64,000 bases of DNA from Daucus carota subsp. sativus (Eukaryota; Streptophyta; Magnoliopsida; Apiales; Apiaceae): NCBI RefSeq assembly GCF_001625215.2, contig NC_030381.2, positions 49,003,214 to 49,067,213 of the forward strand, read 5' to 3'. Below the pieces are notes generated by a model. The model saw only the letters and a program-made list of their open reading frames with translations, searched no databases and was not told the DNA's origin. A program made the position numbers and the translations under genes. Below, in pieces: positions 12,146 to 26,426 of the stretch (position 1 is its first letter; each line of letters opens with the position of its first letter).

Positions 12146-15100
12146 TGAAATTTGATGTAAATATGAAATTTTTATTCAAAATAGGTCATTATTTTTGTAA
12201 AAAATGAAAAAGACAAATACCCTCATATGTATTATTAAAGTTTGATAAAAAGTAACATTCATATCCATATACCATTAGTCCATATACAAAGCTGATTCCG
12301 ACCACAAAATGATGATGAATTTGATCTAGGAGGGAATCCAGCGAATATCAAGCTCAAGAATAATCGTGAAAGTGCCACAACATGATCATGTATAAGAACT
12401 ACCATATGAACATGATAAAATTAAATATCGTTAAACAAACATTGATGGATTGAGGTTATGGTGCATGATGGATTGAGGTTACGGTACATGATCATGCTCC
12501 AACCTGAAAATCTGCTTAAATTTAATAGATCTTTTTTTAATAAGAATATGATTTTATCTTATGTCATAGTCTTATATCTTTGCATAAGGAAATTATATTG
12601 TTAAATAGATAATTTTTTATTGAATTAAAAAGGCTTAATTTTTTTTCTTTTCATCTCCTCTTGAGGTTCACTTGGATTTAAGAATTGTCTTGGGTATACA
12701 ACTCAAAAAAATTTATTGAATACGAGTTATTTATGGTATATATCTATATTTTTCCTACATTTTGGGAGATTATTAGTTTTTTTTAAGCAGCGCAAGCTAT
12801 ATCCTTTCTTTTTATTACCTGATTTGATACAGGGGAACCCAAGTTCTTACAAGTGTTACTACGGTTTTACCCACAATCCTAAAGACTTTGGAAAGATCAC
12901 ATAAATTTGTTCATAATTCATGAAAACAACAATAACTGATGACGTTCAAGTAATTTTAGATGTGATATCTTATTATTTTATGAGTCTTTGGGAGTTGAGG
13001 AGTTCCAAAATTTTATACTCGATTTGAAAAAATTTTAGATGTTATTGGGCTATGAAAATAAACAGGCTGAATGGCTAATATTCTTCGGATCTTATAGTAA
13101 GAAAGAAAGTCAATCATAAAATGATGAATGAAACAGTTGATGTTTGATTAATTTTTACCACCTGACTACTTATGAGCTGATCTCATCTAAGCCTAATCAA
13201 AAAAATGATATTGTTCAACATACAAAACATGTTCATGCTGATAATTTCGATGAATAATCTTAACCACGACAAGATAGGTCGTTAAATATGGCGATAGTTG
13301 GAGAAAGTTATGAGAGAGCATGTTCTAAAAATTTTATGTCCACAAATTGTTATAAAATTGATAAAGATATAGAAGAAGACAAAATGAGGATGGAGAAAAT
13401 GAGGATGGAGAGGAACACAACAAAGAATATTACAACGATGTCTATGAACATGAATGTGATAATAAAAATCAAGTTGAAGGTGTGCACAAACTATTCATAT
13501 ACACCTATAAGTTAGTGGATGATTTGCAACCTCAGAATATAATTCAGACAATATGTGAGGTGTGTCACTGAATTTTGAGATAGTGATAAATGATGAAAAT
13601 CATTAAAATTTAATTTAAAGTGATGTTATTAATGAATATTGTTTCCCCCACAAATTTGTTAATCACCAAATAAAATTGTTGAGATTAATCATAATTTGTC
13701 AACGCTAGTAAAGTTAAAAATTTGTATCATTGACATTGTGAGTTTAAAGTACAAGAATACTATATATTTAAATAATTTGGATGTAGATGCATGCTAGTTA
13801 GTATTGCATCGAATGTACCAATTTGATTTGAATTTATGTCATAAAATTTGGGTAGAAAAACTGACTTTCGAAATGATAGTACAAATTGTATTTTACACCT
13901 ACTGGAGTATAATGGCATGTGAAAAAGCTCTGTAAAATCTTTAGTGTCGATTTTTCTTGCGAAAGAGTTTAAAGTGATTGAAACTAGTTCAATTTATACA
14001 TCAGCAATGGTTGATCAAGGTTGTGTTGAATTAAATCAACGATTGTTCGCATTATATGACGATCTTAAAAAGGAATTGAAATACAAAGTTTTAGTAAAGT
14101 GTTTATATACAAAAGTACCATCAGGGATAGAGAAGTAACAAGTGTATAAAGTTTATTGTTACCCATGCTCGAGCTTTTCAGATGTGGAGGAGGCTTATGT
14201 AGGAGAATTTCTCATGCATATCAAGGCCATGAAGAATCGCGAGAAGACAATGACATGATCATGTCGAGAAATACCACATGAACATGTCAAAACTCGATAT
14301 CAATGGATTAGGATCATGGTGCGGAAATATACTCGAAGATACATGTTCATGCTGTTTATATTTAATATCTATATTTTACATTAGATCTTTTTTATATTTA
14401 TTTTCACACTTTTGTATTGTATCATTTATCATAATAAAGTTATATTTTACAGCCCTCATGGCCCCAACTCATGTAATTCATTATTATTTTAACTTTTACG
14501 TACATACACGTAATATATGTATCTTTTGGTTTCAACTATGATTGATGTCTCATGATTATAAAGTGACAAAACACTATAAGTAGTCAACATTTGTAAACTT
14601 ATTAATAGGTGAAAAACATTAATATGCTTGGCAATATCAATAATCACATTTTTGTAAGTAAAATACATAGTTTGGAATAAATTAATAGTTTAATTTCAAA
14701 CACCAATCCAAGTTAAAGTACACAATAAATATTTATATTTACAAAGGAGATATGTAGCTTAAATGAATCTTCTGTTCGTTACGGAGAGTGTACGAAAATT
14801 TCCCGTATATGGATATGGATTTGTAAATAGGACACAGAATAACCAAATTTTTGAGAATTGATGATGTAATAAGAATGAGTATTCTTGTCTCTATCTCCAA
14901 ATATTTCTTGATTTTTATCACACATACGAAAAAAAAATTAAAAAAAGTTTAGAGATGAGGTTTAGCATTGATGGTCAAAATTTCATTTAAAGAGATTTAT
15001 GAAACAAAATAATAAATTTTAGCGGAATTATAATAATTGATGGATTTCGATAGAGTTGAGGCTTATCGGGGGAATCCATGTCTAAGCATATAAAATTTCA

Positions 15101-17201
15101 TAGATTGAATGTAGAGTGTTTGGGATTTAACTTCAAGTTCTTCACAATCTCATTGATTTTGAAGATATTTTTAAAAGTATAACATACATTAACAAATCTT
15201 TTAAAATCTATCATTTTACAATGTCCATAAAAAGTCATCTATTTTTAAATACCGTTATTTTAGTGAATTTGAGAGATAATCATAATTGAGTGTCATTAGA
15301 TTTTCAAAAATAATTCACATGCTATCATCATATTTTTAAGGATAATTTATCGCCCTAGTTTAATAACCCAATTTTTTAAATATATTTTCTAAAATTTGAA
15401 TTGAATACACTTGAATTTCTAATTTTGAAAAATTCTAGACCGATTACACCTTTTGGAGTTTTCATAGCTAAAATTACTGTTTTCATTTTCTTTCCAGCTT
15501 CATTTTCATAGCTAAATAACCGTACGCGTATACGTTATCCGTCACTATTTTTTGTCCTACCCATCAAAAGGAGCACAAACTTGTCGGCAGAATATTCATC
15601 AGAATTATCTGGTATCGACCCTGTTACTGATCTAATTATTAAAACAGTACTAGCTAGTAGTTAAATTTTGATTATAATAATAAGCAAAATCCCTTCTCTC
15701 TGAACATCAAAAATATTAAATATCAACATACTAAAATTTGATTATTATATATATTAATTTTATTTGAAAAATTTAGTATTATACCCCTCCTAGGAAAAAA
15801 TTTCATATTACCAAAATACTATATATTCTATTTTTATTTAATAATTATTATTACCCTACTATGAAAAATATTTCATATTAACCAACATTCTGTAAAAATA
15901 AACATTATCCTACAAATAGAATTACACCCAACAGAACTAAACATTTTAACTTTTAAAACTCAAATAATTTAAGAGATCATTTGGAAACATGCATTTCATT
16001 TCATTTCAAATGATGGATTTCAAATGAGACTTGTCATTTCAAATTCTCATATTTATACTAATATTAGAATGTCTTGATTTCAAATGAAATCTAAATCCAA
16101 ATTTTCAAATATATTATTTGATCAAATCCAAAAATTCAAATGAAATTGAAATTCCCAAACAGACCACAAGCGCATAATTTATACTCCAATGAATAATTTG
16201 TAATATAACCTTCTAGCTCTTGTGAAATCAAACCGGTAAATATAAAATAATAACTTTACACTCTAATGAATTTTTAAGCAAGATGTTTTTTCACCATTTG
16301 AACATGAAAATTTCACAAACTGAATATGCCTGCATGCATTTTCAGGAAATTAACAACTATATCTCCTTATCCTAGCTAGCTACGCATCAAATAAAGATAT
16401 GTAATAAATATAAAGCTTAGACTGTTGATATCTATATATAATCATATGTTAATTACCAAGTGAGGCTGCATTTAAATTATTTTTTTTACCAAATTAAAGT
16501 TAAGAAAATATTATCGAAAGCTTAATTAGTGAAATAATTTTAGATAGATATATGTCACCCTACGTCAATTAATGTAAGCTCTACATATAATGCGTAAACG
16601 CAGAGGTACTAACACACATTTGTATAATGTATCACATGACCATCCCATGGGGGGCAAAAGATCATGGCGAATCCCCAAAGAGCCAAAAACAAGAAAAAAG
16701 TGAACTTTTAATCAATAGATTCATTTAATTAAGCCCAACACATATATTAAACAGTGTTTTGCCTGATATGACAGAGAGTATCAGCAAAGAAAATATAGTA
16801 GAGATGAATATAACCCAGTTTCATTAGTTCCTCAGGGTGAGATATACTGTTTTAAGAGGGGTTTTATCTTGTTTACTGTGTTGTAATTAATTTTACGATA
16901 TAAATTGTTTTCCGAATCAAATCAGTCGTATTCATTTACGTATTCAAGTATTTTTAACTAAGATCGGTAAGATCCGCGTACATGTGAACAGTAAATTACT
17001 TTGTAGTGAAATATACGTAGGAATTTCATTTGTTTCGATAAATTCAGAAATATACAAGCTAGGGTTACTTGTTTCTGTATTAGGGTTTTGATTCTAATTA
17101 CAACTTAAGCTGAAATTTAATCATCAATTTCAAAACGGAAAGTAAACAGTAATTATGAATATAACAGAGGGAGTGAAGATTAATTACCTTAATAAATAAG
17201 T
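11081..17201. other. Intergenic DNA with transposon relics, no gene supported
   Basis: Contains a partial hAT-like MITE (~11885-12008, ending AAGTCAAGCCAAACAACCCC), an (AT)n microsatellite (~12109-12142), and two loosely similar segments rich in ACATGATCATGT and AACATG at ~12336-12520 and ~14210-14345 in the same orientation, perhaps the ends of an old degraded element. Short open frames between them (for example 13288-13515 and 13944-14138) show no recognisable domain. Confidence 0.5.
15979..16164. mobile_element. Small MITE with TTTCAAATGAAAT motifs
   Basis: Starts CATTTGGAAACATGCATTTC and ends AATTGAAATTCCCAAACAG, an imperfect inverted repeat; the interior repeats CATTTCAAAT and its complement. 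A second, more degraded copy lies at about 8170-8360. Non-coding. Confidence 0.55.
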
Positions 17202-17759
17202 TTAAGTAGTTTGCTTGGCGAACTTAACTTGATCTTGATCATTTGTTTTAGTTGGAAGTTTCCGCTTCTTCTTCTTCTTGTAAGGAATTCCCCTAGCTTT
17301 AGCTTGACACTCCTTGACTTCGCGTAAATAAACCCGAATAGCTCCGTTTCCAAACGGGTTTTTCTCTGGTGACCCGCCATTCTCTTCGTAGGCAGCTCGG
17401 AGGCGTCCGATGAGCGCATCGAGGCTCCCCCAAGCTTGCCTAAGTGGACATGTACAAGGGGCCGGAGGGTCGGGTTGTCCGTAAAAGACACACCCGAGTA
17501 AATGAACTTTGGTCTTTCCAAACTGATCTAGGTATCTGAGGAACTCGAGTACATGGTTGCAGTTACACTGTGGTAGTGCCACTGGAGGCCTTTGATTCTT
17601 CAAGTACTGCCCGAACGTGTTCCAGTCTCTGCGTTTCTGCGACTCGTATCGGCTCAGAGGGGCCGGAGCAGGCTGAGCAGATACGAGTTGCTGGTTTTGT
17701 TCAGTGACGGATCGCGACGATCCCTCACCGAAATCATTAGGTTTAATATCGAGAGACAT
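17202..17759 (-). CDS. ALOG-domain (LSH-family) transcription regulator
   Basis: Intronless 185-residue protein. Residues ~35-160 are the ALOG domain: it opens [18 protein letters not shown], carries the zinc-ribbon insertion (CNCNH at 65-69, C90, CTC at 102-104), and continues [20 protein letters not shown] and [18 protein letters not shown] run of basic residues KKKKKRK (161-167) is the usual nuclear localisation signal after the domain. The N-terminus (1-34) is a Gln/Ser/Pro-rich linker, as in the family. ALOG proteins (Arabidopsis LSH, rice G1, tomato TMF) act at shoot organ boundaries and in inflorescence timing; which paralogue this is cannot be told here. The start is the first ATG on the minus strand and gives the normal family length. 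No frameshift or missing ligand is seen. Confidence 0.95.
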   Translation of the reverse strand: MSLDIKPNDFGEGSSRSVTEQNQQLVSAQPAPAPLSRYESQKRRDWNTFGQYLKNQRPPVALPQCNCNHVLEFLRYLDQFGKTKVHLLGCVFYGQPDPPAPCTCPLRQAWGSLDALIGRLRAAYEENGGSPEKNPFGNGAIRVYLREVKECQAKARGIPYKKKKKRKLPTKTNDQDQVKFAKQTT

Positions 17760-18610
17760 AATTAAGAAAGTGTTTTAGCTAGTAGTGGAAAAGTTTCTAT
17801 TTTGAAATAGGGCAAAAAATGGGAAAGGGGCGGTGAAGAAGGTGAAAGAAAAGATGGGTTAGTGCAGTAGAGAGAAAGATGAATATCACATCTTGAGTCT
17901 ACTGAGGAGACATTTCATGGGCCCTCATTGGAGCTGCCTTTGTTCCTCTCACTCACTGATCACTCTTTATTTTTCATGTTTTGAATTTTCTCCCCTTGAA
18001 ATAACACACTATATACCATAATATTTTATATATATGTATAACCACTATCTTTTTTTGAATATATATTAATTACTTCTTTTTAATTGACCCACAAGTAGGG
18101 TATCCATTATTAAAAACATGTACAATGATTTTCATTTGCATCATACAACCTATTGTGATATACAGCCACTCATGAGGTGGAGTGCCTAGGAGAGACTCAC
18201 AGGCTGCTACGTAATTCTATTTTTAAATCAAATGCATGTATATATAGCTAAATACTACTCAGTTTTTCTACACAATCTAGAAAAGTTATGCGTGCCACTT
18301 GGCTATGTATATATATATGTGTGTCACGGAATGTTCTGAAATATTATTTTCAGATTTTCTCTAATTTTTAAATACTAAATATATCACTACATGTCCTTTG
18401 GTTCCATTATGCCACCATCTATAGATAGTGATTGATGTATTAGTGCGTTCTAATAAGTTTCCGGTTACCCTACTTACATAATATGGTCCCAAGGACATTA
18501 ACCACATTTTAGTCTAGTGACGAATACGTACGAAATTCTAGATTGTATATATATAATAATAATTTCTATGTTCGATTTTCATTTTGACTTATAGTAAAGA
18601 CACTTATGTT

Positions 18611-18900
18611 GCGTTCACTTGGATGGAATAGAATGAATATATATAGAGAAGTTTTATGAAGAAAGAAGAAAATTATGTGTGAGCTAAAATTTTTCGTGAA
18701 GAAGATGATAGGGAAACATGAAGAATAAATAGAATGGACATTCCTTCCAAAACATGTGGTCAGATTTATAGTTCAAATAGTTGAAATAGAATGACTGAAT
18801 GCAATGAAAATTATAGATAATTTCTCTAATCACCTCCAACTACATAGTACAAATTTCATTTTATTTTTCTCTCATTCCATTCCATCCAAGTAAACAGAGT
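18611..18900. mobile_element. MITE with CTTGGATGGAAT terminal inverted repeats
   Basis: Left end GCGTTCACTTGGATGGAATA, right end the reverse complement of CTCTGTTTACTTGGATGGAA; about 290 bp, non-coding. A lone relic of one end is seen near 49613-49640. Confidence 0.7.
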
Positions 18901-19812
18901 GTTAGAATCCTTTAATTTACTGATAAAAAAATCTTGAATAATTCACATATAAGTATGATTAACCTATGCATAAAAGTTATGCTATTGTTTTAGGTGGGCA
19001 AACCTTTGTCTTACTGGCTTTTCATTGTTTACTATTGATGGGTAAAAGGAATGAAAATCATAGATGCCCCTAAAGGCCTGTTTGGAGGAATTAAGCTCAA
19101 GCACAGACTTTGACTGCATGTACATGCATTGAGTGACAAATATATGAATGATTGTTCACACAGGCTACCTTTGTTTTTATCTTTACTTTATCCTATGTAT
19201 GATAAGTTTGATACCAGCAAGCAACGAGGTACTTGTGTGAATGTCATAGGCGTTCAGGTGAAATTTTGAGGAAATTAAATCATCTCAAAATGCAAAAACT
19301 ATTCTCTGGTATAAAGTTTCAGTGATTTGGGGGCCCCAGAAATAAATTTGATTGCCCACATTGATTCAGTTTAGTTTATTCAACAAAAGCGCGTTTAATT
19401 ATTGGAGGTGATTTAGCTCTAAATCTCTGGTCTCAACCTCAGTAAATCACAAGTGATTGCAGAATATTAATATAATAATCTTATTACCAATCAATGGACG
19501 GAAAAGAAGAAAAGGCAGCAGACCACAGTGAGGAGATGCACCAATGGCTATGCAACAAAGCATTGTGTATTTAAATATTAATCAGAGAACATTAACTTGT
19601 TTGTAATCACCTCTGATTGACTTTAATGTGAAAGGTCATTAAGCACTAATTACTATGTATATTATGTGTGAGGAAATATTCTGCCTGATGGGGGAAGAAA
19701 GGTCTGAAAAGAAAGGAGAGAATATATATATGTTTGCTTGCCTGTGTAATTATTAAGGTGAGAATGAAGCATTAGATTATGAATAATTCAAAAATGCTGG
19801 ACAAGGTCATGG

Positions 19813-19835
19813 TGTGATGGGTCCAGCCCATCACA
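19813..19835. other. Perfect 9-bp stem hairpin
   Basis: TGTGATGGG and CCCATCACA face each other around a five-base loop TCCAG. The short stem is not extended by flanking complementarity, so it does not look like a microRNA precursor, and no T-run suggests a terminator. Confidence 0.5.
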
Positions 19836-20790
19836 GCTGAGCCACTGCTTGTAATGCTATTTGAGGTACAACTTTGGACAGTCTCTTTATAAATATTGCT
19901 TTATATATATTGTTTTGTTAATTAAAGAGTATATATGCAATTTCATTCTTAATCCATAAATCACCATTTTGCCTATACTTATGAATAAAAAATGATCGAT
20001 CTAACTTTATTATCCATTATTATTATAGAGGGTTCGGGTTCCTAACATGATATTAGCCGGGGAAAAAGTTGTTACACTGAAAATTTGACTATTTTAGAGT
20101 TTCTATCATTCGGGACTTTTTTTCCTCTATATATGTTATTAATTATCAATATTCTGTACTATAATACATTTTTATAGAACTGCATTCATATACAAGCAAT
20201 GTCATACAAATTGGACATAGTAATTCATTTTCATTTTAAAGACCAGGCGTACATGTTTCCCTAGCTAACTGCTAAATGTTACTACTTCTCATAAATTTTC
20301 TCCCTTCATCTGTCTGTATTTAGGGAAGAAACTCCCATCTATGGGCTGTCCTAATTTTGACCAGAATTGGAGATATAACTTCTGTTGTTCCTGAATTATT
20401 ATCAAGTAAAACAGAGAAGCCCCATGAGGAATTTAAATTCCCGAACATCAGCGCGCGCCAACAGATATATTCAGTCATCTTGTTTTACAAATAAAATGAG
20501 TATAAGAAGATCCAACATAAACTGGGGCCTGTTGGTTCCACTTTCATACTTCAGAGACTTATTTTTCCGGAATTATACACTTTTGTGTGGTCCTGGTCTT
20601 ATTATCCAAAAATAAAGGTTTTTTTATGAAAGAAGGATATATATAATTTATTTTTTCATGAAATGAGTTCTTAATTTTTTGCTAAATAATGAATAAAAGT
20701 TGTTAATATATGTATTTAAAAAAATATATATTTTCTAAAAAATAAGCCTTTAAGTTTGAAAAGTAATGGTTGCCCAAACTGATCCTATAT

Positions 20791-21038
20791 GATGCCGTTT
20801 GGGTGAACTTAAAATAAGTGTTTCTTTTTAAAGTAATGAAAGCGAAGTAGAAGTTAAAAGTTAGTTAAAACTTACAAGTGATTAAAGTATTTGAGAAAAA
20901 AAATAAAAGTCATGAAAACAAAAACTAGGAATTCTAACTTTTTATAAGTGCTCCATTTTTTACACAAACTGTAAGTGCTTCTAACTTAAAACTCAAAACT
21001 CCAGAAGAATAGGCTTAAAAGCTCCGCCCAAACACCCA
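20791..21038. mobile_element. hAT-like MITE, copy 3 (degraded)
   Basis: Shares GCCGTTTGGGTGAACTTAAA at the start and CCCAAACACCCAC at the end with the other copies; the interior has more differences. CTATAT occurs at both borders and may be a remnant target duplication. Confidence 0.65.
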
Positions 21039-22591
21039 CTATATATGTTTTCCAGAAATAAATACTTTTAAGTGATATTTAGTGGACATGATAAGAAATT
21101 AATTGTTTTGCAACAAATTCAGGTTTTGCCAAGTTTTTGAAGTTGATATTTCAATTTGTGGCCAGCGACTCGGCAAACGTCTATATAGGTCATAAGGGTG
21201 ACTTGTTATTTGATATTTTCCCATATATAAATAGGAAGCATAGTGATCAGTCAAATTAAGTTACCGTATATGCATACAGAAGTTTGGTACGTTGAGATTA
21301 TATAGAACATGCAGGGCGTCCTTTCATGCCTCATCTTTGTCATGTACATAAATATTCACGCGAATAGTTCCATTTTCAAACTCGAATTGAATTCTCACCA
21401 ATATTTTTTTGCCAATACTAGTATTCAGATCTTATGTGGGGGCATTGTCCTTAAAACGTGCTGATCACTTGGTCTTGAACTGTGGAACCCAGTGTCTTGT
21501 ACAAGAATCAACTCTGGACTGTGGAGAGAATTTTCAAAGAGTGTTATGATTTTAAGTTGATGGAACAAATTGAAAAAATAATGCAACTACATATTACTAT
21601 CCCACCTATCATCATCAGTATTATTAGTATCATTAATTGTTACTCCCACACAAAAATAATCCCACTTTCTCTTATATAATCAAAAAATTAAATAAGTGTC
21701 TGTTGGTTACTGGAGAAAGTTATACTATCATAGTACAATAAACTTTTTTGATTGACAAAGTGAATTTCATACTTTCTTATATACATTTTATTTAATTAGA
21801 ATATTATAAATTTATCACTTCACATATATTTTAGATATTTAAATAATTTCTTATTAGTAAAATGATATGATACTTTCTCCTACTTAATTAATTAGTAAAT
21901 GATTAAATTAATTAAAAACTTGCTACACTTTATATATGTTAATGTTTTTTGTTAACTAAAACTCATTTATGAAAACGAGGATTGGTTGAAACTTGTGTAT
22001 AAGTCGAACTTGAACATAGTTTTGAATTCATTTAGTTAAGTAGTTGAATCAATTGTTTCAAACTAGAATTACAGCTCGACTCAAATCGCTCTGAATTGAT
22101 ATTGGACGGAATTTATTATTATAAAGAGTGTATCTTAATTTTCCAACTTGTTTAAATTTGAAGAGGCTATCACTAATTCAACCAGATGCATGAAACGGGT
22201 ACTTGTATTTGTATATACATTTTTTTCAAAATATTGTTTAACTGTTTACTTATGAGAACATGCGATTGCAAATTGCAATTTACTGTTTGTTCGACTATAT
22301 CATTAGTCGAGATGCCTTATGACTTTTTATGATTAGATTAGATATTTTTGATTTAAAAATAAATAATTGTAACATATAGTCCTACTCAACCATAGGGGCC
22401 TAGTCGATCCCCACCTTCATATGCATAATGTTATGTTTGCTGTCTACGCTATCACCAGTCTCTTTGTCGTTTAATTAATAGAAATCCGTACATCCAGAAC
22501 GCATAATTAATTCAAATTTAACAACAATGACAAAACCATCACATCAAATTAAGATAACCCCATTTAATCCTATTATTTGTAGTTGGTGGAT

Positions 22592-22836
22592 GATCCGTCC
22601 CAGTCAATTGTATACGTTTCTTTTTCACTGCTCGACATGTTTTTTAAGCCTCTTATAAAACATAGTTCTACAACTTATTTTTAAGATTTTCTATAAAAGT
22701 ATAACTGTTATACTTTTATACAAAAAAAGAAAATCTTAAAAATAATTTACAAAACTATATTATATTGAAGCATTTAAAGTCCGTGCCGCGCCCCACCCCC
22801 GTCCCCCAATGTATACTATTGATTGGGACGGAGAGT
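22592..22836. mobile_element. Stowaway-like MITE (Tc1/mariner type), degraded ends
   Basis: A ~245-bp element whose interior (CTGCTCGACATG, GTGCCGCGCCCC, TATACTATTGATTGGGACGGAGAGTA) is the reverse complement of the better preserved copy at 50437-50687. The left end has lost the GAGGGAG motif, so the border is approximate. Confidence 0.65.
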
Positions 22837-24524
22837 ATGTGTTTTTGTAATTGACAACGAAAATGGTTCATGCATACTCCTCAAATTGTACAGTAATGGA
22901 TGACAAAACACAATTGCAAATAGCGATAATTAATAGGTATTATTTTTAGTTTTGTTGTAAATAGATATTTAAATTTATGTGGTCCGGAAAGAAAAACACT
23001 TTAGGATATGAATTTATTAGTTTGAAAAACTTTGACAAGGAGAGTGACAGCAATGTTAAAATTCTTCAACCTGCAGGCCCTCTTCCTGCAAGCATTATTA
23101 GCCCAGATCGCTGGGGCTATAAGCCACAAGGTCCATCAAGACAAGGTCCATCAAGACGTATTTAATACTATTGCATGGTGCTCCAAGTTGGGCCCGTCTA
23201 ACGTTTCTGGAATAAACCAATATTGGTGCACTAGTAAATTTAGAACATATTTATTTCGCAAGATTCAAATAAACAGATGGCCATGATCTTCAGATTTTTA
23301 AGATGTATAATTTATGTTTGTTTTGTAAAAATATATTTATTGACTTATTCAAGAATTATTATAATATTTTAAATGATTAATATAATATTTTGAGTGTTAA
23401 CATAACTAGATTTTATAATTCGACTATAAAAAAATTATCAAAAAACCTAGTTTTTACAATTCAATTTATACATACAAACAACTATGAATTATATAATTTT
23501 AAACATTTTAATAATAATAAAAAAATATAGTAAATTAATAAATAATAAACTATATAATAATAAATAAATTTGATAAAATGTTACTATATTATTATAAATA
23601 TTAGAATTCATAACTTTTTACTAACTTTCAAAGATAATATGTAAAACTTAGAGCTTGAACTCATATTTCGACATATTTGTTTGATATTTACGATGATTTT
23701 GATTATTTTTCAGTTCAGTGAACCATTGATACTAAGCAAATTGATAATTAATCCGTTTTGAAACTATTAAAGCCCTGCATCCCATAGCCTCTGTATACGA
23801 GATTTTTAATGTTACCATTTGCCAATACAAGAACAGAGTGGAGAATCCTTGAAAATATTTATCCAATTCATCATGCCTAGAAAAGTCAACTAAGAAGGAC
23901 ATGTGGTTAACACATTCACGGGTCTACTGACGGCTGGTTTTCTAATATAGGGAATATATTATTAATTACTTATTAATTAAATAAGAATAAATTTTAAGTT
24001 TATTTATTGAATAAAATTTTTAGACTTCTTAATTATAAAATAATAGTGTAAAATTATAATCAATTATATTTTAAGTAATCGTCTAGAGTCGTACAAAGTC
24101 AAGTTTTAAAATTAAAATGAATAAAAAAAGAGTTTTCTCGTCTCAAATTTCAACAATAAACGAGGAATTATCTTATAAATTTGTTAAACAAATGATATAG
24201 GTAATATAGATAAGATTATAAGTGAGACGTTATAGACTTTATAAATCGAGCCAAATGCTCATGTTGTTCCAAGCTTTTCTAGGACACATTATGATTTTTA
24301 TTACATATTTTGTATATATTTAATTCAAAAAATTTAATTTTTTATAAAGAAATTTAATTAAAAATATAAATAAAATTGTAATTCATAAATAACTTTTACT
24401 AAAACTTATAATTTTATAGTTATATATTAAAACTGAAATATTAAATAAAGAATTGAAGGAAATAACAATATTTTCTTGACTTAAAATAGAATCATGAAGC
24501 TACAGTCGGGTAAACAAAGATTTT

Positions 24525-24771
24525 GGGGCCGTTTGGCTGAGTTTAAAATAAGTTCTTCTTGCTTAAAATAAAAAAGTGAAGTAGAAGCTAGAAGTAACAT
24601 AAGACTTATAAGTGATTAAAGTGTTTAGGAAATAAGCAGAAGTCCTGAAACAAAAGCTAGCATTCTTAACTTTTTATAAGTGCTTCTTAATTTTTTAGAC
24701 AAACAGTACAAATAAGTGCTTTTAACTTATAGATTATAAACCCGGCTTAAAAGTTGGAAACAAACCCCCCC
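24525..24771. mobile_element. hAT-like MITE, copy 4
   Basis: GGGGCCGTTTGGCTGAGTTT at the left, AAACAAACCCCCC at the right, with the shared interior AAGTGAAGTAGAAGCTAGAA. Non-coding. Confidence 0.7.
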
Positions 24772-25887
24772 TTTATCCTTTGATCTAAATACTTGACATT
24801 TAAGTTGTGTTTTGTTTACCAAACATGTTTTAATATTTATTTAAGATAATGTTAAGAAGAATTATCTGTCATATGCTTCTTTAATTAAACAATTATAGGT
24901 CTAAGCCGGCTCCGAGTAGAAAATTGTGACCGGGATAGAATAATTCAGAAGTACTCAGCTGTTTTATACTTAAATTATTGTTAATTTTATTTATCCCGGC
25001 TTTCAAAAGACTTTACACGCAACTTACATGGTGTGGGCCCTGAAATGAAAAGTACTACTTTTAACTTGGCAAAAAATGATTTTGTGGACTAAAAGCTCGT
25101 CATTACCTTTTCTAGCAAAACCTCTGCGACTTGGCGGCTCTACAGTTTGCTAGTATTAATTTACACATAAATATATTATTTTAGTTTTAACTTATTAATA
25201 ACCATGTATTTTCTCGCCTACGTCAAGGTCTTACTAACATGCACATCGTGAGTACATACCGGTTCTTGGGCTTTTTATTAGGGAGGTTTTATACATATGC
25301 AAGATTATTTTTATTTAAGAGACTAAAAATAATTATAATTATTTATTTATTCAAAAAACAATTTTTAATCTGTTTCTAAGATACATGTGAAAAATATATA
25401 GGTTTTTAGTAGCATCAAGCTCATTAAAAAATATTCAAAAATTATATAAGAATCTCGTAAGAAGATAGATATTGATGCAATCAAGTCTCGAAAACATTTA
25501 TATGTGTCCTCTGCTCATAATAATCTTGCAAGCGGGAAGATAAAACCAGTGACCGGGGGTGGAAATTATATTCAGCAGCTTTAAGGATAATAACATGCAT
25601 GATAGGATAGGACTTTAGGAGAGGATAGATACAAGAACATAGTATTTTGTTTAAATGACGCATCATTTGTGACGCATGGTTTTCAAAAAGAAGAAAGAAA
25701 AAAGAACCAAAAGGGTATATGATTCTCATCTAAGAGAGTCCCTTTGGTACATATGGCTATTTCTTTATATTTTCTACTAACCCTGTAATATGTTCACACA
25801 CATATTATTATATTTTCTACACAACAATACGCACAATAACATGTTCATATAGTTGTGATATTCATCAACCTCTTCCCATCGAAAAAT

Positions 25888-25952
25888 CTCTCTCCCTCTC
25901 TCAATCTCTCCCAATCTCTCTCGTTAACATCTCTCCCGTGTTGCACCCTATT
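25888..25952 (+). promoter_or_regulatory. CT-rich 5' leader of the Dof gene
   Basis: A nearly uninterrupted pyrimidine stretch (CTCTCTCCCTCTCTC and similar, 25888-25935) directly precedes the start codon, a typical plant 5' UTR. The frame extends five codons upstream of the ATG at 25953 only through a GTG, which is not a plausible plant start. Confidence 0.5.
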
Positions 25953-26426
25953 ATGGCGAAAGTGCAGAACAAACAGCAAGACGTCCAGGGGATCAAGCTC
26001 TTCGGAAAAACAATAGCGGTGCCGGAGAAACAAGAACAAGATGAGCAGCCAGTTCTAAAAGAACCTAAAGAAGATGAGAAAAATGAAGATGATCAAAACC
26101 TAGACAAGAAGCCCGAAAAGATAGTCCCATGCCCTAGATGCAAAAGCATGGAAACAAAGTTCTGCTACTTCAACAACTACAACGTTAATCAACCTAGACA
26201 CTTCTGCAAAGGCTGCCAGAGGTACTGGACGGCAGGTGGGGCCCTCCGGAACGTTCCCGTCGGAGCTGGCCGTCGGAAAATGAAGCTGCCGGGCCTCGGC
26301 GGAGTTGAAGGGTTTTCCGAGAGTTGTAGCATGTTTGAGCATGTGGGTTCCGGGGTGCAACCGCTTGACATGGCGGTGGATGGTGGTTTCCGCCATGTTT
26401 TTCCGGCGAAGAGGCGGAGGTGCTAG
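25953..26426 (+). CDS. Short Dof zinc-finger transcription factor (CDF type, Dof1.5/CDF4-like)
   Basis: Intronless 157-residue protein. The Dof domain covers ~55-110 with the CX2CX21CX2C ligands at C60, C63, C85 and C88 and the hallmark core [20 protein letters not shown], followed by [15 protein letters not shown]. The N-terminal IKLFGKTI motif (14-21) is typical of cycling Dof factors. The protein ends soon after the finger (basic tail PAKRRRC), lacking the long C-terminus with the FKF1/GIGANTEA-binding motifs of full-size CDFs; the short Arabidopsis members COG1/Dof1.5 and CDF4 have this plan and length. Expected role: nuclear repressor or modulator of light and clock outputs by binding AAAG sites (inferred from family). 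The ATG at 25953 is chosen because upstream in-frame codons have no other ATG. Confidence 0.93.
   Translation: MAKVQNKQQDVQGIKLFGKTIAVPEKQEQDEQPVLKEPKEDEKNEDDQNLDKKPEKIVPCPRCKSMETKFCYFNNYNVNQPRHFCKGCQRYWTAGGALRNVPVGAGRRKMKLPGLGGVEGFSESCSMFEHVGSGVQPLDMAVDGGFRHVFPAKRRRC

Larger units (their letters stand above)
17760..25860. other. Intergenic DNA between the ALOG and Dof genes
   Basis: AT-rich and MITE-bearing; no coding segment supported. The first few hundred bases (17760-18000) are the upstream region of the minus-strand ALOG gene. Short frames at 20385, 21482, 22977 and 25481 lack domains and fall in low-complexity DNA. A 15-bp direct repeat (AAGGTCCATCAAGAC) lies near 23129-23158. Confidence 0.5.

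Noticed and set aside
13288-14138. Short frames at 13288-13515 and 13944-14138
   Set aside because: No recognisable domain, AT-rich codon use, no splice-compatible neighbours; possibly decayed transposon sequence, but not supportable.
22977-23286. Overlapping frames containing a 15-bp duplication
   Set aside because: Two frames share the repeat and neither resembles a protein; treated as a small tandem duplication.
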